Shown here in pieces: positions 54,898 through 63,155 of a DNA stretch of 64,000 bases. A model generated the notes under the pieces. The model saw only the letters and a list, made by a program, of their open reading frames with translations, was not told the DNA's origin and searched no databases. Origin of the DNA: an uncultured Flavobacteriaceae bacterium (GTDB lineage Bacteria; Bacteroidota; Bacteroidia; Flavobacteriales; Flavobacteriaceae); contig CANMLX010000004.1 in assembly GCA_947498845.1 (NCBI GenBank), positions 121,504 to 185,503 of the forward strand. The letters are read 5' to 3'. A program made the translations under genes and the position numbers. Every line of letters starts with the position of its first letter. The first letter of the stretch is position 1.

Positions 54898-57063
54898 TTA
54901 ATTTTCCATCTGAAAATCTGGATGACCTGTTTGCCAAAGGGCGAAGGTTATCAAATCAGCCACTTCTTTGTTTTTTGTTCTCTTAGATGCTTCAAAGCCA
55001 TGACCTCCTTCAAAATTTACTGAGAATAATATAGGCTTATTTGATGCTGTAGATGCCTGTAATCTAGCTGCAAATTTTGCTGGTTGCCAAACAGGTACTC
55101 TTGAATCGTTGAATCCAGCAGTTAAAAATACTCCAGGGTAATTTCCTCCATTTTTAATTTTATTGTAAGCATCCATTTCTAGAAGGTATTTGACTTCTTG
55201 TGGATCTTCTAAAGTACCAAATTCTCTAGATAGGTTTTTTCCATTTGGTCCATACTCTAATCTAAGTGTATTAAAAATAGCAACGGTAGCAATAGCAGCA
55301 CCAAATAAATCCGGTCTTTCGGTAATAGCATTACCAACAAGTACTCCACCGCCACTACCGCTAGAAATAGCAATTTTATTTTTGGACGTATAATTATTAT
55401 TTATTAGGTGTTCAGCACATGCAATAAAATCTTTCCATGAATTAGACTTAGACTTCTTAAATCCTCCCATATGCCAAAGATTTCCCTTTTCTCCACCTCC
55501 TCGAACATGAGGCACAACATAAATGCCATCATTATTTATCCAATGTAATAAATAACTGTCAATGTAAGGTTCCATTGAAATTCCAAAAGCACCATATCCT
55601 CTCATTAAAACAGAATTATTACCGTTTAACTTCATACCATGTTTATAAATTATTGACATAGGAACTCTCACTTTATCGTGAGATAGAACTTCAATTTCTT
55701 CGACAATAACATTAGATAATAGTTCTTCTCGAACCGAATTTTCATCCAGTTGATGCATTTCAAACCTGTTGGTGTGATAATTATACTTGAATTGCTTTTT
55801 TTCTGAAATCCACCCCTCTATTTCAATAATTAAATCATCGAAATCATTACCTTTTGATCTTATATTGATATAACCAGCTTTCTCAGGAATATCCACCTTA
55901 GTTATCTTTTTGTTTTTTTCTAGTTTGAATAGGTTTGCGTCAACTCCATTTTTTGTTTTAACAAAAAATAAGCCTTTGCTTGTTAATGCTAAATCTGTAA
56001 TAACCGCAGATGGGTCTTCTTCAACCAATACCTCTGGAAACTCAAAATTTGGATCTAAAAGGTCAGTCTTGCAAATCTGAAAATTTTTTGCCTCTTTAGC
56101 AGATAAGAAAATAATATTATTGTTTTCTATATAAAATTTTTTTACTAAATCTTCTTTTAAAAATAGAGACTTCCAATCAATTGCATCTTTGTTTAAATTC
56201 TTAAGATCAGAATAATAATAGTCAGAATAATAACTTGCTCCCGAAATACTTGCAAACATGTATTGACTTTTGTGATTTTTAAAAGTTACTTCTGGAAAAT
56301 CCTGTTTGTTAATCTTCAATTCTGGATTATTACCTTTTGATAAAAGAACTTTATCCGATTTTATTTTATCTCCAATTAGATGCAATCGAGTTTCAACATT
56401 CAATAAGTAATTTTCTGATTTTTTATCAATCACTGGAATATATTCATAGGTAAATCCAGAATTATCTGGAAGCCACATCACACCACCCAGAGCAGAGGGC
56501 CAGGTGTTAACGATTACATCATCTAACAATGCTCTATTTACTACATCGTAAACTAGAATTTGTCCGATCTCTAGATCATTTTCTGTAATGCCAATCACAA
56601 TTTTTTTACCATCCCAACTAGGGTGCACGTAATTTATAATTTTTTTCTCACTTATTTGCTTAGGATCAAATAATAAAACTTCTTTTCCTGAAAAATTTTT
56701 GCGACAAAATAATCGTTTTGTACTATTCTGAGAAGAAGATTTTAAATAAAAATAAATGTTATTAATTGTTATTTCTAAATTGGAAACTATCGCATTGCTT
56801 TTCTCATCAATTTGTTTTTGTAATTCAGTAATTTTATTCCGGTTACTAATCTTAGATACTATTTTATTTGCATGATTAGTCTGTTCTTTATACCAAGCAA
56901 GAGCCGTAGAATCTTCATAATTTTCAATGTATCTGTAGGAGTCTTTAATAATAGTATTGGCAAGAGTATCTATTACTTGGTTTACAGGTAGTTTTTTTGC
57001 TGTACTTTTTTTTTCATTGCATTGAAATAATAAAAAGCTAATTAAAAAGATTCTAAATGTCAT
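54898..57063 (-). CDS. Prolyl oligopeptidase family (S9) serine peptidase, lipoprotein-like
   Basis: A 721-residue S9A peptidase: N-terminal hydrophobic signal with a possible lipobox (LLFQCNEK; Gln at -1 is unusual), the seven-bladed propeller region about 60-430 (ENYEDSTALAWYKEQTNHANKIVS at its start), and the alpha/beta hydrolase domain with S570 (SSGSGGGVL), D653 (GFNDSRV) and H688 (GGHGFEAS). POPs cleave after Pro in short peptides. It is the last gene of the RiPP operon, 64 bases after the precursor gene and behind a terminator-like hairpin, so it may process or degrade the peptide product (inference). It is the only protease in the cluster inside this window. Confidence 0.92.
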   Translation of the reverse strand: MTFRIFLISFLLFQCNEKKSTAKKLPVNQVIDTLANTIIKDSYRYIENYEDSTALAWYKEQTNHANKIVSKISNRNKITELQKQIDEKSNAIVSNLEITINNIYFYLKSSSQNSTKRLFCRKNFSGKEVLLFDPKQISEKKIINYVHPSWDGKKIVIGITENDLEIGQILVYDVVNRALLDDVIVNTWPSALGGVMWLPDNSGFTYEYIPVIDKKSENYLLNVETRLHLIGDKIKSDKVLLSKGNNPELKINKQDFPEVTFKNHKSQYMFASISGASYYSDYYYSDLKNLNKDAIDWKSLFLKEDLVKKFYIENNNIIFLSAKEAKNFQICKTDLLDPNFEFPEVLVEEDPSAVITDLALTSKGLFFVKTKNGVDANLFKLEKNKKITKVDIPEKAGYINIRSKGNDFDDLIIEIEGWISEKKQFKYNYHTNRFEMHQLDENSVREELLSNVIVEEIEVLSHDKVRVPMSIIYKHGMKLNGNNSVLMRGYGAFGISMEPYIDSYLLHWINNDGIYVVPHVRGGGEKGNLWHMGGFKKSKSNSWKDFIACAEHLINNNYTSKNKIAISSGSGGGVLVGNAITERPDLFGAAIATVAIFNTLRLEYGPNGKNLSREFGTLEDPQEVKYLLEMDAYNKIKNGGNYPGVFLTAGFNDSRVPVWQPAKFAARLQASTASNKPILFSVNFEGGHGFEASKRTKNKEVADLITFALWQTGHPDFQMEN

Positions 57064-57069
57064 AAGTTA

Positions 57070-57104
57070 AAATATAAAAGCGTTAATGAAAAGGCATTAA
57101 CGCT
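57070..57104 (-). terminator. Terminator/attenuator between precursor and peptidase genes
   Basis: On the minus strand AGCGTTAATG and CATTAACGCT (57104-57095 and 57088-57079) form a perfect 10-bp stem with a six-base loop, followed by TTTATATTTT. It lies 23 bases after the precursor stop and just before the peptidase ATG, as in RiPP operons where partial termination favours precursor mRNA. Confidence 0.85.
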
Positions 57105-57126
57105 GTAAAAGAGAAATATCAAAGCA

Positions 57127-57264
57127 TTATTGGCGTGCTCTTATTGTTGGCTTTGTTTTAATTGGCTCACCATTATTTCCTCCTGTAATTGCTCGTAAAT
57201 TTTGGATTTTAGCAATTTGAAATTTTTTAATGTTTAATTTGTTTTGAGTTTTTGAGTTTTTCAT
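57127..57264 (-). CDS. RiPP precursor peptide, class I lanthipeptide-type leader
   Basis: A 45-residue peptide (ATG at 57264, TAA at 57127) too short for ordinary gene calling. The Lys- and Asn-rich N-terminus KLNIKKFQIAKIQNLRAITGG is of the leader type used by Bacteroidota class I lanthipeptides, with a double-glycine site (G28-G29). The core NNGEPIKTKPTIRARQ has two Thr, two Pro, three basic residues and no Cys or Ser. It sits between the regulator gene and the POP gene in the operon that encodes the split LanB. It has its own -7 box (57293-57300). Leader-directed dehydration of the two Thr is the likely modification; no lanthionine ring can form without Cys from elsewhere. Confidence 0.82.
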   Translation of the reverse strand: MKNSKTQNKLNIKKFQIAKIQNLRAITGGNNGEPIKTKPTIRARQ

Positions 57265-57292
57265 TTCATTTATATTTTTATGTCATTGATGT

Positions 57293-57300
57293 CAAAAGTA
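57293..57300 (-). promoter_or_regulatory. -7 promoter box of the precursor gene (TACTTTTG)
   Basis: Minus-strand TACTTTTG matches TAnnTTTG, 29 bases before the precursor ATG. The -33 position has no TTG, suggesting an activator-dependent or weak promoter. The same TACTTTTG box is used by the operon promoter at 62197. Confidence 0.5.
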
Positions 57301-57333
57301 TGGATTAATTATTTGTTATTCATGTGATTTGAT

Positions 57334-57355
57334 GTTGATATTTATAAATATCAAC
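57334..57355. promoter_or_regulatory. 22-bp perfect palindrome upstream of the precursor promoter
   Basis: GTTGATATTTA and its exact inverted copy form a 22-base palindrome (57334-57355) between the TPR-AraC stop and the precursor -7 box, about 34 bases upstream of that box. Candidate operator for one of the two AraC regulators; a weak AT-rich stem in RNA is the alternative. Confidence 0.55.
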
Positions 57356-57392
57356 AAGAAAAAACACATATAAACATCTGAAAAACATGTCA

Positions 57393-59093
57393 TTAAATTA
57401 GTTTTTCTTTGTTTAGCTGTTTTATAAAATAAGATGGAAACAATCCAGTTTTTTTATTGAATGCTACTGAAAATGATTGAGGGGTATTAAACCCACATTC
57501 TTCTGATATTGCCTTTATAGTATAGGATCTAAATTTTTTATCATTTGATAACCGTTCAATTGCATAATCAATTTTTAAACTATTCAAATAATTCGAAAAA
57601 TTCATGTTTTTTGTAGCATTTACAACTTTTGATAAATATGAACTATTAGTATTTAGCTCCTTGGCAAGGGAAGGTAATGTATAATGTTTTTTAATAAAAT
57701 TTTGAGATTTCTCAAATTTACCCAATGCAAAAATTATTTCCTTTGAAATTTCTTTAGGGAGATCATCGAATTTAGAATCATACATTTTAGTTTTTTCTTT
57801 TAAAATTGCTTCTTTATTCTCAGAAGTTTCCAAAACAGACTTGAACCTTCGTCTATAAATTAGATTTCTTCTAATGATAAATGCAGAGGTTAAAAAAAGA
57901 AATAATACTATTAGTAATAAAAGTTGTATTCTATTGTTTGATAATTTCTCGTTTTTGGTAAGTTTACCTATTAATTCTTTCCGTTCTGACAAAAGCTCTG
58001 TTCGTTCATAATCTTTAAAAAGTTTGTTTTTAACATACTTATAATTTTTATCATTAATACTATCAAATTTGATTAAGGAATTTATGTATTTTACCTGAAG
58101 ATCTAGTCTATTGTTTCTTTTGGCATCGTCTATAAGATAATTATATGAATCCAACAATTCTGTAGTTACATCATTATTTTTATTTAATATTGAATCTACT
58201 TTTTTAAACTGTAGTATTGCATTTTTGTTTTTATTTAGTTCGTAAAGTGATTTTCCTTTATAATAGTGACTTAAAGCAATTCTAAATTCTTCATTTTGAT
58301 TAGCAATAAGCAGCACTTTTGATTTATTAAGGCTATCAATTGATCTTAAATAGTTTCCATTAAAATAACTATTTATTCCTGAAGCCAAAACAAAATAACT
58401 GTAGTGAATACTATCCTGTTTTTTTAATGAATAGGCAATGCCCTTTTTTACAAATATTTCTGCAGAATCCTGCTTTTGGGAATATATGTATGAATCTGCA
58501 AGGGCATAAAGACCTTTTGCATAGTTATCTGAAAAATCATTTTTTATACTTTCAATATTGTTTAGATACTTTTTAAAAATTTCCTGAGCCTCTTTTCTTT
58601 CACCGATATAATTTTTCAAAAGCCCTACATTAAATTTTAAAGTTGAAAGTAACTGATAATTTTTATTCTCTTTCGCATACTTAATACCATATAGATATTG
58701 ATCCAAGGCATTTTTAGAATCTCCATATTCAAAAAGAGTAGCACCTTTAATATTATACCCTAAAGCGGGATAGTTAAAGTTTTTTAAATCTTTTGTCAAC
58801 AGAATAATACTATCGGCATATTTGAGACACAGAGAATCAGGGAAATAAATAAAACATCTATATTTATAAGCCTCTGCCATTTCAATATAGTTATCTTCAT
58901 TTTTAGCTTTATTTAATAGAAGGTTAATATTTACTTCCTTAAGTAGATCATCATTCTCAGCTTCAATTGATTCCTTTAAGGCTTCATAGCTTTTAGTTGA
59001 CGTTTTTTTTGATGACAAATTTTGTCCGATAGAAATTTTACTGATAACACAAAAAACTAAAATCAAAATCTTTTTTGAAGTTATAAATTCCAT
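57393..59093 (-). CDS. Membrane-anchored TPR-AraC transcriptional regulator
   Basis: A 566-residue protein: signal sequence 1-24, a periplasmic TPR region (about 40-350; motifs such as YNIKGATLFEYGDSKNALDQYLYGIKYA and ALSHYYKGKSLYELNKNKNAILQFKK), a coiled segment, one membrane helix about 389-407 and a cytoplasmic AraC-type double helix-turn-helix (about 455-562, TLPSLAKELNTNSSYLSKVVNATKN..FSVAFNKKTGLFPSYF). The sensor part faces the periplasm, so it may sense an exported signal such as the peptide product (inference). It is inside the RiPP operon, five bases after the LanB C-terminal gene. Confidence 0.9.
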   Translation of the reverse strand: MEFITSKKILILVFCVISKISIGQNLSSKKTSTKSYEALKESIEAENDDLLKEVNINLLLNKAKNEDNYIEMAEAYKYRCFIYFPDSLCLKYADSIILLTKDLKNFNYPALGYNIKGATLFEYGDSKNALDQYLYGIKYAKENKNYQLLSTLKFNVGLLKNYIGERKEAQEIFKKYLNNIESIKNDFSDNYAKGLYALADSYIYSQKQDSAEIFVKKGIAYSLKKQDSIHYSYFVLASGINSYFNGNYLRSIDSLNKSKVLLIANQNEEFRIALSHYYKGKSLYELNKNKNAILQFKKVDSILNKNNDVTTELLDSYNYLIDDAKRNNRLDLQVKYINSLIKFDSINDKNYKYVKNKLFKDYERTELLSERKELIGKLTKNEKLSNNRIQLLLLIVLFLFLTSAFIIRRNLIYRRRFKSVLETSENKEAILKEKTKMYDSKFDDLPKEISKEIIFALGKFEKSQNFIKKHYTLPSLAKELNTNSSYLSKVVNATKNMNFSNYLNSLKIDYAIERLSNDKKFRSYTIKAISEECGFNTPQSFSVAFNKKTGLFPSYFIKQLNKEKLI

Positions 59094-59097
59094 ACGT

Positions 59098-59946
59098 TTA
59101 ATTTTTTTGTCTAAAACTGTAATATTTGCTTAAAGCATGATAACAAATCAATTCGTGTAAACGCTGTTTATCTCTAAATATTCGATTTACTATCATATGA
59201 ATATGACTTGATAGGATATTTTTAATACTACCTACATCTTTTATCCTTTTATCAAAAAGGTTATCTTTTAGTTTAGTTAAATTGTTGTTTTTCTCATCTA
59301 GAATATCAATTAATATTTGGTATTCCTCACTATTCTTTAAGTCCATAAAATAAATTAATTCATGCTTAATACCTTGATACTTTTTATTTAGCTGCCTATT
59401 CAAAGATTTATTAGAATTAAATTCAACTTTAAAAGCTTCTAAATTTTCCTTACAAAAAGTAACGTTCTCTGGTAGTGTAAAATTAAACACTTTAAAAATG
59501 ATATCAATTGACCGTAAAGCAAACATAAATAGTAAGTAATCTTCCTTTATTAAATCTAGAGCTTTCAAACATACTGTACTATCTAAGTAAAATAACTCTT
59601 CAGAAAATAGCATAGTATCCATCCCATAACGCTCAATCTCTCTTTGGTAACTATCTATAACAACCTTCCAAATTAAATCATTGTCAACATAATTTTGAAT
59701 CGCTTTTTTTACTTCCAACATAACTTCTCCAATTTTATTAGTGTCATTACAATGAAATCTAATACGCAAGTGTGCATCGGGATCTGAATATCTAATAAAA
59801 AACCATTTGTCAATGAGTTTATTGGCTAATAAATGTTCTGTAAGTGGTTTTATAATGTTGATCAAAACAGTATCAGCCGTTCGTTTTCCGCAATACAGCT
59901 TGTAGTAAAGCCATTCATCTCCAGGTATAAATGTTCTTTGTATCAA
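59098..59946 (-). CDS. LanB C-terminal domain protein (thiopeptide-type bacteriocin biosynthesis, SpaB_C)
   Basis: A 282-residue protein matching the SpaB_C / Lant_dehydr_C elimination domain: QRTFIPGDEWLYYKLYCGKRTADTVL, FFIRYSDPDAHLRIRFHC, then VIDSYQREIERYGMDTMLFSEELFYLDS. In LanB enzymes this domain removes glutamate from glutamylated Ser/Thr to give dehydroamino acids. The start is TTG at 59946, overlapping the N-terminal half's stop (TTGA), which ensures equal translation of the two subunits. Split enzymes of this kind occur in thiopeptide and Bacteroidota lanthipeptide clusters. Confidence 0.9.
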   Translation of the reverse strand: MIQRTFIPGDEWLYYKLYCGKRTADTVLINIIKPLTEHLLANKLIDKWFFIRYSDPDAHLRIRFHCNDTNKIGEVMLEVKKAIQNYVDNDLIWKVVIDSYQREIERYGMDTMLFSEELFYLDSTVCLKALDLIKEDYLLFMFALRSIDIIFKVFNFTLPENVTFCKENLEAFKVEFNSNKSLNRQLNKKYQGIKHELIYFMDLKNSEEYQILIDILDEKNNNLTKLKDNLFDKRIKDVGSIKNILSSHIHMIVNRIFRDKQRLHELICYHALSKYYSFRQKN

Positions 59947-62174
59947 ATTGCTAAGTCTAGTTTTGTTTTATTGTAAAACGAGAAAATAAATTGATTTGCA
60001 TAGTGTTTACCATTATTTTTTACAATGGCATCTGTTTCTGCAAACAAGGCTTCTTCAAGCTCGCATCTTGTCTTTTTTTTAACTGTTCTTAATAAAAGTC
60101 GAATACTGTCTATATGTTCTAAATCTATTAAAAGCGTATTATCTCCCTCTACTAATGCTATCTGTTTTGGTATGGAAAACGTTTTTTGCCATTGTGATAT
60201 TTCCTGCAACAATAAGGTTTCGTTATCATAATAGCTAAGGAATCTGTCTATATTTTGTTTATTAAATACCCATTTAGCTTTTGATAATATGACGTTCTTA
60301 TAAACTATTCTAGGTAAGCATGCGTTTTTTTCTAAAAAATTGTGCCATACATAACCAAAATAGGTCTTTTGGTTCTGGTATTGTAGATCACATAAAAAAT
60401 GATACATTGGCAAAGCTTTAAGCTTATAATTATGAGCATTGGTTAATCTAGGTAATACTATTTTGTTAAGTTTTTTAGATTTAAGAATGATGGTATCGTT
60501 TTTTACCGAAACCATTAAATCGTTTATAGGTATTTGTTGTGATGGATTTAGTGTAGATTTTGCTAAATATGGGATTTCATAATCTCTAAAATGAGGACGC
60601 TTTAAAATGTTTCCTGCTCTGGCTTCTGGAAGGTGTACAATTTCTACTATTATTTTGTTGGCATTTATCTTTTGCTCTATGTCGAAAACATGTTTTAAAT
60701 GTTTTAGTAAACGCTCATCCCCATGAGTAAAGCGTGCTAATAAGTTGCCTGAATTGGCATTAAACCCTTCAATAGCAAGGTATTCTTCTTCATTAGTTTT
60801 TATAATTTCCACAAATGCAGATAATGTATCTGGAGTTTTACTCCAATCATCATCAACGGTATCAAAATCACTATCCTTTAACTCTATTATGTCTCGTTTA
60901 TTTTCCTTTGCTTCTAGTAATTTTTGGTATATAATATCGTCAATTGGTGTCCAATTGATAATTTCATCTGTAGTTGTACTTTTTTCGGGAATCACGATAT
61001 CTTCTAAAAAAGGCACGGTATCCGAAATAGCATTATTTTGAATATATCCAATACCTGATTCTATATCTAACACTTTAGTTAAGGGCATTTCTCTTGTTTC
61101 ATAACGTTTTAAAAATGCTTTTTTGAAGTTTTCTAAATTGTTGTTAGGCTTAAAATAGGTGAGCTTATTCAAAAGAGGTACTACTTTTTTTAAACTATAG
61201 CCATGCTTTTTATTCAAACTATTTTTATCTGTTTGAATAAACACATCTGTTTGAAAAAGGTATTTCTTATCGAAATACACTTTAGTTTTTTCAATATGAT
61301 TGAATATTGTTTCATACGTTTCTATTGTATTCCCGAATTTTTTGTCTAGTTGAGCGGTATGATGCTTTAATAGTTCTAAATTAGAAACAGTAGTTTCTAC
61401 CTTAGTAAAGGTTTTAACACGCTCATTAACAAGAGATAAGGTGTCCTCTCCTGTTACATTTAATTCTAGTTCACTTACCAAAATTTGGTTGTCTATAAGA
61501 AGCTCAATAAAGCTAGTTGCCTCCTCTAGAAGAATCTCTTTTTCTACTAGCAAATGTGCAAGTTGATTAATCGTTTTTCCTTTTTTTGCCTCATGTAATA
61601 TTGTATTTATATGGTCGTTATGTTCAACAGCCTCTAAACTATAAGTTCGCTTATTATTAATGGTTTCATATTCGATATAGCGACATTGGTCTGCAATGGT
61701 ATATAGTGTAGAATTAGGGTAAAATAATAATTGATACTTAATGGTACTATCTTGAGATAAATAGTCTAAATGTGATGCTATAAAGTTAGTGTCGTATCTG
61801 GTTACTCGCTTGTATTTATCAATTGGCTTTAATTCAATAGTGGTCTTTTCGGAAAAAGTTCCCGTAGCGACACCAGCAAATAAACCAAACGGGGTACATC
61901 TGGTAGATAGTCGTATTAGATATTTTAAAAATGCTTGTTCAAGTTTTTCGTTATTGGTTTTACCCGTTTTAAAGTAAAGTTCTAATCGTTTATATAATTC
62001 TGGTGATGCTAAAAAAATAGCTTCTTTAATCGTATTATCTTCCCAAATTTTTTTAAGCGCATCGATCCCTATATTTTTTTGACTAAATAGGTTTTTATAA
62101 AAATTTAAAGGATAAAGCGGTGTTCTAAAGCAAAACGTATCTAAAAAATGATAGGGGTTTTGAGTTTTTTTCAT
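59943..62174 (-). CDS. LanB N-terminal domain protein (lantibiotic dehydratase, glutamylation subunit)
   Basis: A 743-residue protein matching the Lant_dehydr_N domain: FCFRTPLYPLNFYKNLF at the start, the strongly conserved LSTRCTPFGLFAG (89-101), and ARFTHGDERLLKHL, IVEIVHLPEARAGNILKRPHFRDYEIPYLA towards the end. In LanB enzymes this part transfers glutamate from Glu-tRNA to Ser/Thr of the precursor. The elimination domain is encoded by the next, overlapping gene. It is the first gene of the operon, with a near-consensus promoter at 62197-62226. No LanC cyclase gene is seen in the window. Confidence 0.93.
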   Translation of the reverse strand: MKKTQNPYHFLDTFCFRTPLYPLNFYKNLFSQKNIGIDALKKIWEDNTIKEAIFLASPELYKRLELYFKTGKTNNEKLEQAFLKYLIRLSTRCTPFGLFAGVATGTFSEKTTIELKPIDKYKRVTRYDTNFIASHLDYLSQDSTIKYQLLFYPNSTLYTIADQCRYIEYETINNKRTYSLEAVEHNDHINTILHEAKKGKTINQLAHLLVEKEILLEEATSFIELLIDNQILVSELELNVTGEDTLSLVNERVKTFTKVETTVSNLELLKHHTAQLDKKFGNTIETYETIFNHIEKTKVYFDKKYLFQTDVFIQTDKNSLNKKHGYSLKKVVPLLNKLTYFKPNNNLENFKKAFLKRYETREMPLTKVLDIESGIGYIQNNAISDTVPFLEDIVIPEKSTTTDEIINWTPIDDIIYQKLLEAKENKRDIIELKDSDFDTVDDDWSKTPDTLSAFVEIIKTNEEEYLAIEGFNANSGNLLARFTHGDERLLKHLKHVFDIEQKINANKIIVEIVHLPEARAGNILKRPHFRDYEIPYLAKSTLNPSQQIPINDLMVSVKNDTIILKSKKLNKIVLPRLTNAHNYKLKALPMYHFLCDLQYQNQKTYFGYVWHNFLEKNACLPRIVYKNVILSKAKWVFNKQNIDRFLSYYDNETLLLQEISQWQKTFSIPKQIALVEGDNTLLIDLEHIDSIRLLLRTVKKKTRCELEEALFAETDAIVKNNGKHYANQFIFSFYNKTKLDLAI

Positions 62175-62196
62175 GTTTAGTTTGATAGCTAGAACC

Positions 62197-62226
62197 CAAA
62201 AGTAATTTTTTTATTGTTTTATCCAA
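62197..62226 (-). promoter_or_regulatory. Promoter of the RiPP operon (TTG-N19-TACTTTTG)
   Basis: Minus-strand TTG (62226-62224), a 19-base spacer and TACTTTTG (62204-62197) match the Bacteroidota consensus TTG-N17-23-TAnnTTTG. Predicted start about 16 bases before the ATG at 62174. Confidence 0.7.
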
Positions 62227-62409
62227 AATAAACGTTTAATTATCTGGTTTTCAGTATAAAAACATAGCACGTTATAGCCTTAAATTTATAAATTCACAGT
62301 TGTTATTTATAAATCAAGAGCTACTTTAGTTGCAAAACACATCAAAACACAACAACTTTACAACACCAAAAATAGCGTTACTCTCAACACTGTTTTTGAG
62401 TTAGTCTGC

Positions 62410-62439
62410 AAACAAGTGTGGTATAAGCTGCACTTGTTT
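62410..62439. promoter_or_regulatory. Inverted repeat AAACAAGTG ... CACTTGTTT between divergent RiPP genes
   Basis: Nine-base arms (62410-62418 and 62431-62439) with a 12-base centre, in the 336-base gap between lanB and the divergent AraC gene. Candidate regulator site or 5' hairpin of the AraC transcript. The rest of the gap holds the lanB promoter and no gene. Confidence 0.5.
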
Positions 62440-62510
62440 TAACAAAAAATTCGCAGCACAAAATAGATAGCTCCAAGAAAAATAATTGTTATTAACTTAA
62501 AAAGACTACA

Positions 62511-63155
62511 ATGCAATCAAACTCTAAAAAGGATTGGCTTCAACACGAAGATGTTAAAAAAGTCGCCAAAAAATTTGAAATTTCGATTGAAGAAATATTA
62601 AGAGCAAATAGTTATAACAAAAATTTACAATTTCAAGGTAACAAACCAAGCTTAATCACTCTATCAAGCAGTCAAGAAATAGCTAATCTAATAGAAGAGA
62701 TTGTTAGAATAGTTAGTTTTGATAATACTGAGAAAGGCACACCATTAATTTATGATATATATCATACTAATCAAAGGGTACAGTCTATGTGCAAGGAAGC
62801 GATTAATCCTAAAATGATATCTAAACAGGACACCTCTTGGTTATTGAAAATGGAAGGTGAAGTTTATAAAAAGATTGAACAAAAAGATTTAAATCTATAC
62901 GATTTATCCTTTAAAATGGCTGTAAGCGAGCGACAATTGCATCGTAAAATAAAAAACCTGATACACTTAACTCCCAACAAGTACATTAGAGTATTAAAAC
63001 TCCATAAAGCGAAACAATTAATAGATGATTATTTATACGATACTATTTCGCAAATTTCTTATGCGGTTGGCTATTACGACACACATTATTTTTCAAAATT
63101 ATTTAATCAACAATATGGCATTTTTCCAAAAGAACTTCTTAAAAACAGAGGATAG
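62511..63155 (+). CDS. AraC-type helix-turn-helix regulator
   Basis: A 214-residue cytoplasmic protein. The N-terminal half (1-110) is a helical region not recognised; the C-terminal part (about 118-212) is an AraC double helix-turn-helix: LYDLSFKMAVSERQLHRKIKNLIHLTPNKYIRVLKLHKAKQLI and ISQISYAVGYYDTHYFSKLFNQQYGIFP. It is divergent from the LanB operon and upstream of the NHLP precursor on the same strand, so it is a likely regulator of either. Confidence 0.88.
   Translation: MQSNSKKDWLQHEDVKKVAKKFEISIEEILRANSYNKNLQFQGNKPSLITLSSSQEIANLIEEIVRIVSFDNTEKGTPLIYDIYHTNQRVQSMCKEAINPKMISKQDTSWLLKMEGEVYKKIEQKDLNLYDLSFKMAVSERQLHRKIKNLIHLTPNKYIRVLKLHKAKQLIDDYLYDTISQISYAVGYYDTHYFSKLFNQQYGIFPKELLKNRG

Noticed and set aside
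54898..57063. POP gene as an ordinary housekeeping peptidase unrelated to the cluster
   Set aside because: Not excluded, but its place right behind the precursor and on the same strand, with a terminator-like hairpin between them, favours membership of the cluster.
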